Part shown: positions 36,198 to 44,611 of the stretch, piece after piece | Layout of the letters: every line of letters begins with the position of its first letter | How positions within the stretch are numbered: position 1 is the stretch's first letter | DNA from: CAJWOS01 sp964502005 | GTDB lineage: Bacteria; Myxococcota_A; UBA796; UBA2385 | Length of the DNA: 64,000 bases | Direction of reading: 5' to 3' | NCBI GenBank assembly: GCA_964502005.1 | Contig: CAZCUX010000009.1 | Location: 124,001-188,000, forward strand | Program-made: the position numbers and the translations under genes | The notes under the pieces: model-generated | Database searches by the model: none | Seen by the model: the letters and a program-made list of their open reading frames with translations, nothing else | Told to the model about the DNA's origin: nothing

Positions 36198-37622
36198 TTG
36201 CTGTCCGTCCACCTCCCACTCGCCAACGCTACGGCAGGCGACTCGCTTCGGCGGGCCGGTGGCTCGCTTTCGCGTGTTTTGGAGCGGATTTCGTCGGGGG
36301 TCCGCGTCGTTTCCGCCCGCGATGATGCCGCCGGGCTGGGGGTCGCCACCGACCTTCGCACGGAGCAAAAGTCGGAGCGCATGGCACTTCGCAACATTCA
36401 CGATGCGATGGAGCTCGTGAATACGGCCGAAGGCGGGCTGGTCGAAACGGTCGATATTCTACAACGAATGCGCGAGCTGGCGGTCGCTTCTGCGTCAGAA
36501 ACGCTGGCCAACGAAGAGCGGCAATACCTGCAAGACGAGTATGGGCAACTGCTCGGCGAAATCGACCGCTTGGTCAACAGCACCGAATTCGGCGGGCGTC
36601 GCTTGTTGGGGCCAGACCCGGTCGACATGGTGTTTATGATTGACCTTTCGGACAGCATGGGTTTCGAGATTCCCTCTTTCCGAAACGAGATTCCTGCATT
36701 TCGGCAAACCTTGCAGGATGCCGGTATCGATGTGCGAATGGGGTTGGTTGGGGTCAGTAATTCATCGGACACCGTCGACGGCAGCACGGTCTATATTTCG
36801 CTGACGAGCGACGAACAGGCCTTTGATTCGGTGTTGTCGACCTTTACCAACACCGGCCTGGGGCTCATGGACCCGTACACCACCATGCTCGACCAAGCTG
36901 GCATTGCGCCCATCGACGGCGACAATCCCGACGAGCACAACTTTCGGCCCAATGCGCGAAAGATGCTCATGTATGCCTCGGACCAAGGCCAAGAAACCTC
37001 GCTCAGCGCTGCTACCGAAGCGAGCGCTGCGGCCGACCTGGCCGCGGCCGGTTTTGAAGTTCATGCGATGATTCGCACGTTTTCAGACCTTGCCGACTTT
37101 GACGACATCGTCGCCGCCACGGGCGGTTCCGCGGTGAATATGCCGGCGAGCGGCGCAAATTTCGACATCATGCTGGATACGATTGCGCAGTCCATCATTG
37201 GCTCTTCGCGGCCATTGTCGACGCTCGAAGTGCAGGCGGACACGGGCTCTGGCGCAGAAGACCGCATCCCGCTGAACTTCCCGGTTGATGTGACAGCTTA
37301 TGGCTTGGGCATCACGAGCACTGGCGTGGCAACAGTCGCGGACGCGCGTGCTTCTATCGCGGCGCTGGACGATGCTCTGGCCATCGTCGGAGAGGCATCG
37401 TCAACACTCGGTGCAACGTGGAACCGCCTGAACTCCGCGGCCGACCACCATGAAGTGCGGTTGAATGCGCTGGCCCAAGGCGAGTCTACGATTCGCGATG
37501 CTGATTTTGCATTGGAGACGTCTGAGTTGGCCGTCGCGCAAATCCTCCAGCAGGCCAGTATTGCCGCAATGGCGCAAGCGCGGGGCATTCAGGCCGCCGC
37601 AATTCCCGCATTGCTGAGCTGA
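36198..37622 (+). CDS. Flagellin-like protein with inserted von Willebrand A domain
   Basis: From TTG 36198 the protein is 474 residues. Residues 1-138 are a flagellin N-terminal D0/D1 segment: SLSRVLERISSGVRVVSARDDAAGL, IHDAMELVNTAEGGL, ILQRMRELAVASAS and EIDRLVNSTEFGGRRLL. Residues 143-335 form a vWA domain with an intact MIDAS start (MIDLSDSM; Asp149, Ser151, Ser153), a Thr-bearing loop and YASDQGQ where the third motif falls. From about 340 the D1 beta-hairpin returns (LEVQADTG, then DVTAYGLGI), then the C-terminal helices (ALDDALAIVGEASSTLGATWNRL, DADFALETSELAVAQILQQASIAAMAQA). The start is inferred from alignment length; no good Shine-Dalgarno is visible, and ATG 36138 is the alternative. 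No other flagellar gene is in the window. Confidence 0.85.
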   Translation: MLSVHLPLANATAGDSLRRAGGSLSRVLERISSGVRVVSARDDAAGLGVATDLRTEQKSERMALRNIHDAMELVNTAEGGLVETVDILQRMRELAVASASETLANEERQYLQDEYGQLLGEIDRLVNSTEFGGRRLLGPDPVDMVFMIDLSDSMGFEIPSFRNEIPAFRQTLQDAGIDVRMGLVGVSNSSDTVDGSTVYISLTSDEQAFDSVLSTFTNTGLGLMDPYTTMLDQAGIAPIDGDNPDEHNFRPNARKMLMYASDQGQETSLSAATEASAAADLAAAGFEVHAMIRTFSDLADFDDIVAATGGSAVNMPASGANFDIMLDTIAQSIIGSSRPLSTLEVQADTGSGAEDRIPLNFPVDVTAYGLGITSTGVATVADARASIAALDDALAIVGEASSTLGATWNRLNSAADHHEVRLNALAQGESTIRDADFALETSELAVAQILQQASIAAMAQARGIQAAAIPALLS

Positions 37623-37638
37623 AGCCCATTGTTTTGGG

Positions 37639-37658
37639 AACTGAATGGCGATTCAGTT
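37639..37658 (+). terminator. Candidate terminator hairpin after the flagellin-like gene
   Basis: AACTGAAT, GGCG, ATTCAGTT is a perfect 8-bp stem with a 4-base loop, 16 bases after the stop codon. It is AT-rich and lacks a T-run, so it could be a weak terminator or an mRNA-stability hairpin. Confidence 0.4.
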
Positions 37659-37723
37659 GCGACCACCGCTTGTGCCCACCGAATGTGACGTGGGGGCGCG
37701 TTTGACGAAAAAACCCGATGGGC

Positions 37724-39934
37724 CTATATCGACAGGCGCAATCCGAAGAGCCAAGAAGGCCACGCGCCCACACGGGCGTGAATGGGCCACTGCACCATCG
37801 CATCTGGCAAGGTTGTATCCTTCTCGACGGCAATTCCGAGGTTGAGGTTACCCGACGCAAAGGGCGTGACGTGACCATCGAGAAGGGGGATTCCCAACGC
37901 AAGCTGGGCCCGTGGAACCAATATTGTCAGGGAGCGGGCGTCGTCGGCGGGCGCGGAAAACAAATGGGACGACATCCAGTTGACACCCACGTCTACGTCG
38001 GTCACGAGGATTCCATCACCCTTGCTTCGACCGCCCATTGCCGCTCCCAGCTGCCAGTCGCCCAAAGGGCCGGGACGCGCCGCGGTGTAGCTGCCGGAAT
38101 AAGACGTATACACGTGGCTCCCGCCGAGCTTGACCGTACCGTAGAGCGTTCCGCCGTTGGAGGAAACCTCCAAATCATGAATGCCATCGATGACGAGATT
38201 GACGAGGCCAACGGGCGCGTCGGTGCTATGGGCAATGTTGACCACGCCGACCATCGCGCCGTCAAAGTCGCCAGCGATGTTCACGACGCCGGTTTGGGTT
38301 CCGCGCCCATTTCCCGCAATGTTGACCACTGCACCCTGATAGCCGGTGAGACCGTGCGCGACGTTCATTCCGGCGGCAAGCTGCACGCCATGTGCGGCAC
38401 CGCCTGCAATGTTCGCACCGGCCGCTAGCTGCGCGCCTGCGATGTCGTGTCCCACAATGTTGACGCCCGCAGCGAGCTGTGCGCCGTGTAGGTCTCCACC
38501 GACGATATTGACCCCTGTTGTACCTTGTGTTCCAAGCGCGTCTTGCAACACAATATTGGCGCCATTGGAAAGCTGCACGCCAGCGTCGATCGTGCCGGCG
38601 GAATTGAGTCCGATTGCTGCCTGCAGTCCCGACGCTCGATGTTGGGTAAGGTTGGCTCCGAGCGCAATTTCGATTCCGTCCAGTTGGTCTGCAGCATTGA
38701 GTGCAAACGCAAGTTGCGCACCCTGGACGGGGCCGTGGATGTGGGTCCAAGCGAGCGCCAGGGCAGATCCCTGAAGCTCCGGTGCTTCGATATTCAGCCC
38801 GAACATCGACTCTTCTACGGAAAATGCAAGCCCTTCGACAAGCCGCTCGGCTCGCTGCGCGGCTGTCGAAGTGTCGCCGCGGGCAGTGGTCGCGACTCTT
38901 GCGGCTGGCGCCAAGTGTTCAGCCGCAACCCATGCAGGTGCGGTGCCATCGACCACCGCGAGTCCTACCCACGTTTGTTCGTCTTGCAGTACCGCAACTT
39001 TGTAGCGTCCAGGCTCTACCAGCAATGTAACTTCGCGACCCGCTTCTTTGCCCAACTCTGCGACCAGGCGTCCTTCGGAGTCGCGGATGAACACCCGTCC
39101 CGAAATCGGCGCCGCGAGGTGAAGGGTGGCGGTGCGAGACCGGAGGTCGGTCATGACAAGGTCGCCCGAGCCCGAGAGTTGAATGTCAAAGTTTGCGTGT
39201 TGTGCGCCGAATCGGGACGACTCCGTGCGTGTGAGTGTTTCCTCGAAGGCAAACCGATAGGCTTCGTTGAGGGTAACGAGGCCATCGGTGTTGGTATCAG
39301 CGGCGCCCCGGAGTCCGGTAACGAGCGCGTGGGTAAAGTACGAGCCGCCGAGGCTGGCTGCTTCTTGGCTTACTTCGTTGGCAGCGGAAGACGTGAGATA
39401 GGCGTGACCGGCGACTTGATTGGCTTCGTTTTCCAAAAAGCCGGCGACATGACGGCCGCCTTTGCCGGTGACCAATGCCCCCGAGGCGCATGAGTCGAGA
39501 ATCGCAATGCGCACATCGCTATCGAAGTTTTGCACCGCATCGCGAAGCTCTTTGTAGCTAAATCGCTGTGTGCGTAGCAAGAGCCCGCGTTCGTCGGAGT
39601 GACCGGAATAATAGACGACAACTTCAGTCCGAACATCCTCGGCCGCTTCGATACGTTGGCGAAGCTCGCCGATTGCGACGACCAATTCAGCCTTGTCGGG
39701 ATGAAGGACGAGTATTTGGTCCTGTGGGGCGACCCCACCCAAGTCACGGATGACGGTGGCAAACGTACGTGCATCGGCCTCGGCGAACCGAAGGGGACTT
39801 CGGTCGGGCCCACCATCGTTTGCGCCGATAATGAGCGCAAAACGGCGTACACCGCCGTCGGAGGCGGCGGCGGTAATGGGGCTGGCCATGAGCAGCGCAG
39901 CCGACAATCCTGCGCGCAAACGCCCCCACTTCAT
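37724..39934 (-). CDS. Exported caspase-like (C14) protease with surface-repeat C-terminus
   Basis: The 736-residue protein has a signal peptide (LRAGLSAALLMASPITAAAS) and a caspase-like domain (RRFALIIGAND; catalytic His112 in YYSGHSDERG; catalytic Cys149 in ILDSCASGAL). A beta-rich stretch (about 260-400) follows. Then comes a repeat region of units like GVNIVGGDLHGAQLAAGVNI and GVVNIAGDFDGAMVGVVNIA, resembling the LA_2272-type surface repeat; the C-terminal 100 residues look like a beta-barrel or outer-membrane part. It is translationally coupled (ATGA) to the anti-sigma gene upstream. Signal-dependent export of a caspase-fold protease is inferred; the catalytic pair is directly visible. 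Confidence 0.85.
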   Translation of the reverse strand: MKWGRLRAGLSAALLMASPITAAASDGGVRRFALIIGANDGGPDRSPLRFAEADARTFATVIRDLGGVAPQDQILVLHPDKAELVVAIGELRQRIEAAEDVRTEVVVYYSGHSDERGLLLRTQRFSYKELRDAVQNFDSDVRIAILDSCASGALVTGKGGRHVAGFLENEANQVAGHAYLTSSAANEVSQEAASLGGSYFTHALVTGLRGAADTNTDGLVTLNEAYRFAFEETLTRTESSRFGAQHANFDIQLSGSGDLVMTDLRSRTATLHLAAPISGRVFIRDSEGRLVAELGKEAGREVTLLVEPGRYKVAVLQDEQTWVGLAVVDGTAPAWVAAEHLAPAARVATTARGDTSTAAQRAERLVEGLAFSVEESMFGLNIEAPELQGSALALAWTHIHGPVQGAQLAFALNAADQLDGIEIALGANLTQHRASGLQAAIGLNSAGTIDAGVQLSNGANIVLQDALGTQGTTGVNIVGGDLHGAQLAAGVNIVGHDIAGAQLAAGANIAGGAAHGVQLAAGMNVAHGLTGYQGAVVNIAGNGRGTQTGVVNIAGDFDGAMVGVVNIAHSTDAPVGLVNLVIDGIHDLEVSSNGGTLYGTVKLGGSHVYTSYSGSYTAARPGPLGDWQLGAAMGGRSKGDGILVTDVDVGVNWMSSHLFSAPADDARSLTILVPRAQLALGIPLLDGHVTPFASGNLNLGIAVEKDTTLPDAMVQWPIHARVGAWPSWLFGLRLSI

Positions 39935-40710
39935 CGAGGCTTCTCCTTGTTCAAGCCAAACTCGACCACCAAGTCGACGCCTGAAACTTCAAGTTTCCCC
40001 GTTCTTCCGTCGCCGGCAGCGAGACGCTGCGCCGCTTCGAGAACCGCGGGCAGGTCAAACGGCCGGTCAGCGACGAGGAAGAAGAAGCGCTCGAAGTCAG
40101 GTGCGTCGTCAAGTTGGTATCCGAGGTCCAAGGTAACGAGTCCTGGCGCCAAGTGGAGGTCGGCTTCTGCGGTAGGAGGCAAGTGAAGGGTGACAACGCC
40201 CGCGCCATCGAGACTGAGCAGAGCGCCAAACGGATGGTTTCCCCGGTCGACCCGGAAGCCAAGGATGTCGCCCGCGCGAACCGTAGCACCCGGCGTCAAC
40301 TCCCCGCCATCGTCCAGAAATACATGAAGCGCGGCGTTTGGGGCTTGGTCCGGGCCAACGCTTCCTTTCGTCAAAACATCGGGCTCGACGGGACGATTTG
40401 TATTGGAAAATACGAGGGGAACCACCGTCAATAATGCCACCGCAAAAGCCAAAACAGGCACCAACGCACGTCTTTGCGACTTTTGGGGGGCCGCATTGCG
40501 TATCCGGTGGGTGACGGCGGCCTTCGGGTAACGTTCCAATGTGGCGCGATTGTCGGCGTGGAGGGCCGAAATACGCGCGGCGACCTCGGGATAGGAGGCG
40601 ATGGCAGAAACGACCTCTTGGTGCCGCTCCGGGGAAAGTTCGCCCAAAACAAAGCGCTCGAGCGTCCAATCGGACAATAGAGGAGGGGTGTCGGCAGACG
40701 GGCGTGTCAT
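39931..40710 (-). CDS. Anti-sigma factor-like membrane protein
   Basis: The 259-residue protein begins with a zinc-free anti-sigma-type helical domain (LERFVLGELSPERHQEVVSAIASYP), then a single membrane helix (ALVPVLAFAVALLTVVPLVF) at about 80-100. The periplasmic part has DUF4384-like features (LRAGDILGFRVDRGN-type block, seen as TVRAGDILGFRVDRG). It starts two bases after the ECF sigma gene stop and overlaps the caspase-like gene, an arrangement typical for an ECF sigma and its membrane-bound antagonist. The anti-sigma role is inferred from context. Confidence 0.78.
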   Translation of the reverse strand: MTRPSADTPPLLSDWTLERFVLGELSPERHQEVVSAIASYPEVAARISALHADNRATLERYPKAAVTHRIRNAAPQKSQRRALVPVLAFAVALLTVVPLVFSNTNRPVEPDVLTKGSVGPDQAPNAALHVFLDDGGELTPGATVRAGDILGFRVDRGNHPFGALLSLDGAGVVTLHLPPTAEADLHLAPGLVTLDLGYQLDDAPDFERFFFLVADRPFDLPAVLEAAQRLAAGDGRTGKLEVSGVDLVVEFGLNKEKPR

Positions 40711-40712
40711 CG

Positions 40713-41192
40713 TTAGACTCCTTCCAGCTCGGCTACATGGGCCTTCAGCGCGCGAAGCCGTTTTCGTACGCCCGAAACGCTCAACCCGACCTCATCTGCA
40801 ACCTCTTGGAGCGTCAGTCCATCCAATAGATGAAGCACAGCCATTGTGCGTGTCGACTCAGACTCTTGTGCGAAAATGCGCTCCAACAGCAGACGTGCAA
40901 TGGGTTGCCCGGCAGAGTCGGGCAAGACGGCGATTTTCGTGATGAGGTCTGAGTCGGCGTCCTCGGGACGGCGGCGTGTTGCCCGAATTCGATTGAGGCA
41001 TGTGTTGGTCGCCATTCGGTACAACAACGAGGAGGGCGCTTCGGCGTCGAGGCGGTGTTGGAATCGAATGACTTGCACGAATGTGTCCTGCATCGCCTCT
41101 ACCGCTTGTTCTTCGTCCCGAAGCAATCGCCGACAGCGTCGCAGCACCATTGGTCCATAGCGAACGTAAAGTGCCTCGACGTCGATACCCAC
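40713..41192 (-). CDS. ECF-family RNA polymerase sigma factor
   Basis: From GTG 41192 (GGAG about 10 bases upstream) the protein is 159 residues. Region 2 is seen as LYVRYGPMVLRRCRRLLRDEEQAVEAMQDTFVQVIRF and SSLLYRMATNTCLNRIRA. Region 4 is LLDGLTLQEVADEVGLSVSGVRKRLRALKAHV, a helix-turn-helix that binds the -35 element. Size fits ECF sigma factors. It leads an operon with an anti-sigma-like protein and a caspase-like protease. ECF factors usually transcribe their own operon, so a recognition site should lie in the about 120 bases upstream. The inducing stress is unknown. Confidence 0.88.
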   Translation of the reverse strand: MGIDVEALYVRYGPMVLRRCRRLLRDEEQAVEAMQDTFVQVIRFQHRLDAEAPSSLLYRMATNTCLNRIRATRRRPEDADSDLITKIAVLPDSAGQPIARLLLERIFAQESESTRTMAVLHLLDGLTLQEVADEVGLSVSGVRKRLRALKAHVAELEGV

Positions 41193-41314
41193 GATGGCTC
41201 CAGCCGCAGCTCGGCGCGGTGCATCGCATCCGACCTGTTGGCATGCGCGGTACAACACCGGCCAAGGGAAACCGTGTCACCGCAGAAGAGAGAATTTGTG
41301 GTTGTGAGGTACGC

Positions 41315-42451
41315 TCATGGGAACGGAAGCGCAAGCTGGCGCCCCACTTCGGATGCTTCAAAGATTCGTACGCCCAATCCCAAGAGGCGAACGGGGCGCG
41401 CGCCTACCTCTGTGCGTTCCACGAGAAGTTGGTGAGCCAGCAGGTATACGAGCTCAGCGTCGTTTGTGGGTTCGGACAGGGTTTCGCTGCGTGTAACGGT
41501 CGTGAAGTCGTTATAACGTATCTTGACCACGACAGTACGCGCCTTTTCACGCGCAGACACCAAGCCATGGACCACGCGGTCGACGAGGCGCGCCAAGTGT
41601 TCCTCGAGGACACTTCGGGAAAGAATATCTGTCTCGAAGGTGCGCTCTGCGCTTCGTCCCCTGCGGTCGCGTTGCGTATGAACGGGGCGAGAATCCTGTC
41701 CCTGCGATAGCCTCCACACATGGTCGCCCGTTCTACCGAGGGCGGCAACCATGGCATACCGGTCTTGCTTTGCAACATCGCCGATGGTGTGTAGACCCAT
41801 TTGGGCAAGTTTTTCGTTGGTATGGGGGCCGACGCCCCAGATTTTTCCGACGGGAAGGGGGTCCAAAAAGCGGCGAAGGTGCTGGGGCGCTACGACCGTC
41901 AGCCCATCGGGCTTTCGGTATCCACTTGCGATTTTCGCAACAAATTTGAGGGGCGCGACCCCGGCGGACGCGGTGAGGCCGATTTCCTCGCGAATGCGTG
42001 CCCGAATATGTCGCGCAACGTTGGTGGCGCTGTCGAAGGTACCAAGATGTTCAGAAACATCCAAGAATGCTTCGTCGATGCTTAGTCCTTCTACTAATGG
42101 CGTTATTTCACGAAAAATCTGAAATACTCTTGCAGAAATTTCCTTGTAGCGTGCAAAGCGGGGGCGCACAAACAGCAGGTCAGGACAGCGGCGTAGTGCC
42201 TGCGATGCCGGCATGGCCGAGCGAATGCCGAAGGCGCGAGCCTCGTAGCTCGCGGCTGCCACCACGCCGCGACCGGTGGGTGCACCCCCGACCACCACCG
42301 CACGTCCGCGGAGGAAAGGGTCGTCCATCTGCTCGACTGAGGCGAAGAAGGCGTCCATGTCGACGTGCAGAATGCGGCGAATACTGCCATGGGGTGCAAT
42401 GGGCTCTTGTCGGGTGCCTTGGTCGTGTTGCGCAGCCACCATCGGTATCAC
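41315..42451 (-). CDS. dinB: DNA polymerase IV (Y-family translesion polymerase)
   Basis: The 378-residue protein has all Y-family features: HVDMDAFFASVEQ (metal Asp), the SIDEAFLD block with the second catalytic pair, RPRFARYKEISA, ASGYRKPDGLTVV, WGVGPHTNEKL (helix-hairpin-helix) and a little-finger domain. It ends QLALPFP, a beta-clamp binding tail. It copies past damaged bases with low fidelity and is often SOS-induced, but no LexA-type box was recognised in the short upstream gap. ATG 42451 is used; an ATG three codons later is possible. Length is normal (about 350-380). Confidence 0.95.
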   Translation of the reverse strand: MIPMVAAQHDQGTRQEPIAPHGSIRRILHVDMDAFFASVEQMDDPFLRGRAVVVGGAPTGRGVVAAASYEARAFGIRSAMPASQALRRCPDLLFVRPRFARYKEISARVFQIFREITPLVEGLSIDEAFLDVSEHLGTFDSATNVARHIRARIREEIGLTASAGVAPLKFVAKIASGYRKPDGLTVVAPQHLRRFLDPLPVGKIWGVGPHTNEKLAQMGLHTIGDVAKQDRYAMVAALGRTGDHVWRLSQGQDSRPVHTQRDRRGRSAERTFETDILSRSVLEEHLARLVDRVVHGLVSAREKARTVVVKIRYNDFTTVTRSETLSEPTNDAELVYLLAHQLLVERTEVGARPVRLLGLGVRIFEASEVGRQLALPFP

Positions 42452-42524
42452 CTTCGATGTCTGCGGTTATGAGTAGCGGGTTGGAGCGTACTTGTGTAGG
42501 GCGTGGTCAAAAAATGACCGCATT

Positions 42525-43493
42525 TTAGGCGATGTCCCGAAAGCCCTTCGATGGAAGCAGGGAAAAGTCGAGATTTCCGCCGCTCAACACCACGCCAACC
42601 CGCTTTGCTTCGGGCAACACACCGTGCGCGGGCAGTAGTGCCGCGAGAGCGATTGCGGCACTAGGCTCAACGACCAACTTTGCGCGCGAGAGGAGGAGCT
42701 GTAGGGCTGCGAGCGTGTGTGCGTCGGGCACAACGACGACGGAATGCACCACATCGCGCACGATGGGCCACGTCCACTGGCCGAGGATGGTCTTGAGGCC
42801 ATCACAAATGGTTTGGGGCGCTCCCTCTTCGTGGGGAAGCAGAATGCCAGCGTTTCGGGACCGGTATGCGTCGTTTGCGCCTTCTGGCTCGGCACCGACC
42901 ACTGGAATCGGGGATGCAGCAATTGCGACGCCCGACAGCAATCCGCCTCCTCCCAACGGAGCCACAATGCAGTCAAGGTCGGGAACCTCGGCCAGTAGCT
43001 CGAGCGCGCACGTCCCTTGGCCCGCGATGACGTCGGGGTGGTCGGAGGGCGGAATTTCGGTCGCGCCAGTTTGGGCGACAATTGCGGCCACCGCCTCGGT
43101 TCGGTCGGCGAGCGTTGGGCCGCACAGGACGATGTTTGCGCCATAGCTTGCCGTGGCCTGCATTTTCACTGCTGGTGCGTTGCTCGGCATGACCACGGTC
43201 GCGGGAACTCCGAGTTGGCGCGCGGCGATAGCGAGGCCTTGGGCGAAGTTGCCGCTGCTGTGCGCGACGACGCCATGCGCGCGCGTCTCTGGGGAGAGAC
43301 GAAGGAGTGCGTTGAGGGCACCGCGAACCTTGAATGAACCGCCCTTCTGAAAGTTTTCGCACTTGAGAAAGACGGTTCGACCCGTCCATTCGTTGAGCGT
43401 GGCGCAGGTGAGGACAGGTGTGGTGTGGACGTATCCACGCAGGCGTGCGGCGGCGGCGCGCACATCGCTTTGGGTTGGCGCGTCAATGACCAC
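42525..43493 (-). CDS. PLP-dependent threonine/serine dehydratase or racemase-type enzyme
   Basis: From GTG 43493 the protein is 322 residues. It has the PLP lysine in GGSFKVRGA (Lys55), the substrate loop SSGNFAQGLA, the phosphate-binding GGGGLLSG and a final VVLSGGNLDFSLL. Such proteins form the threonine dehydratase / serine racemase branch of fold type II. Length lacks the C-terminal ACT regulatory domain, so it fits a catabolic or racemase-type enzyme. The start overlaps the enoyl-CoA hydratase stop by 11 bases. Substrate could be L-threonine, L-serine or 3-hydroxyaspartate. Confidence 0.88.
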   Translation of the reverse strand: MVIDAPTQSDVRAAAARLRGYVHTTPVLTCATLNEWTGRTVFLKCENFQKGGSFKVRGALNALLRLSPETRAHGVVAHSSGNFAQGLAIAARQLGVPATVVMPSNAPAVKMQATASYGANIVLCGPTLADRTEAVAAIVAQTGATEIPPSDHPDVIAGQGTCALELLAEVPDLDCIVAPLGGGGLLSGVAIAASPIPVVGAEPEGANDAYRSRNAGILLPHEEGAPQTICDGLKTILGQWTWPIVRDVVHSVVVVPDAHTLAALQLLLSRAKLVVEPSAAIALAALLPAHGVLPEAKRVGVVLSGGNLDFSLLPSKGFRDIA

Positions 43494-44298
43494 GGAACAC
43501 CGGCGCGCGACGTTCGAGTTGTGCGAGCACGCCTTCATCGTGGTCCGCGGAGTTTTGCACTATCCCTTGATAGGTTGCCGCGAGGTCCAACGCATTTTCG
43601 AGCGATAGGTGTTGGCTTCGATAGCAGGCGCTCTTTGCGAGCTGAACCGCCAAGGGAGCATTTTGGGCGATTTCCGCAGCGAGCAGTCGCGCGGCATCCG
43701 CGAGCCCGCTTGCCGGTACGACTTGCGTAACCAGGCCTATCTGGAGGGCTTCTTGGGCGGTCAGCACACGCCCTGTCAACACCAACTCAAGAGCTTTTGG
43801 AAAGCCAACGACGCGCGCCAACAAGGTGGCGCCGCCGTCGCCGGGAACCAAGCCGACCTTTACAAACGTAGAGCCCAAGCGGGCCTCGTCGACACAAATG
43901 CGAAAGTCGCACATACAAGCGAGGTCCAGACCAGCGCCGATAGCGTGGCCATTCATTGCGGCAATCACCGGCTTGTCGAAGCGTGCGAGGCGGCGCGGGA
44001 TGGCCTGAATGCCCCGTGTATACCGGGACCGTAGCGTGACGGGATCGCCGGCGAACATCCCGCTGTGGTCGCGCATGGCTTTGAGGTCTCCGCCTGCGGA
44101 AAAGGTGTTTCCTGCCCCAGTGACAATGACGACTCGCACGCTGTTGTCTTCCTCGAATGCATCCAACGCTTGCTGGAAGCCCTGGAGCATTTCGTCGCTC
44201 CAGGCATTGCGGTAGTCGGGCCGTTGCAGCGTGACCCAGACCACCGTGTCGTGCAGCGGGTCTCGTTCGACAATCAGGTGCGGACCGTAGTTTTTCAT
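43483..44298 (-). CDS. Enoyl-CoA hydratase/isomerase family protein
   Basis: This 271-residue crotonase-fold enzyme starts at ATG 44298. Oxyanion-hole elements NTFSAGGDLKAM and GHAIGAGLDLACMCDFRI are present, then a block KVGLVPGDGGATLLARVVG. The usual pair of catalytic Glu is not seen where hydratases have it; the Asp in PGDGGA is typical of isomerase and other crotonase-family branches. The substrate is therefore an acyl-CoA, exact type unknown. It overlaps the downstream PLP-enzyme gene. The next gene upstream lies on the other strand across a 313-base gap. Confidence 0.87.
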   Translation of the reverse strand: MKNYGPHLIVERDPLHDTVVWVTLQRPDYRNAWSDEMLQGFQQALDAFEEDNSVRVVIVTGAGNTFSAGGDLKAMRDHSGMFAGDPVTLRSRYTRGIQAIPRRLARFDKPVIAAMNGHAIGAGLDLACMCDFRICVDEARLGSTFVKVGLVPGDGGATLLARVVGFPKALELVLTGRVLTAQEALQIGLVTQVVPASGLADAARLLAAEIAQNAPLAVQLAKSACYRSQHLSLENALDLAATYQGIVQNSADHDEGVLAQLERRAPVFRGH

Positions 44299-44611
44299 GG
44301 AAATCTCGATATCTGGGGATTCGCGGACTGGAGGTCGCAAGGAACGAACGGCCTACAGCACGGACCTCTTCTTGCGCCAATACCGGTCTCTGATGGAGAG
44401 CGTTTGGTCAAATTTGTGGTAAATACGACTTGGCGGCAAGGCGCGACAGGACTGCGCATTGCCAAGGTGACAAAACCTGACGACTTTGCACTTGTATCGG
44501 GCCGCGCTTGCTGTTCCACTGGCAGGGAGGAAAGTTGCTCCATTCGTTTTTTCGTGTGGAACACCTCCTGTCTGCGGCGCCCCCCAACCGATCCAAGCCC
44601 ATGGAGCGAAC
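44299..44611. other. Divergent intergenic region before the large surface protein
   Basis: About 313 bases separate the enoyl-CoA hydratase start from the surface-protein start. Promoters for both genes should lie here. No confident -35/-10 pair and no known RNA element were recognised. A GGAG 6-9 bases before ATG 44612 serves the surface protein. No gene is supported. Confidence 0.45.
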
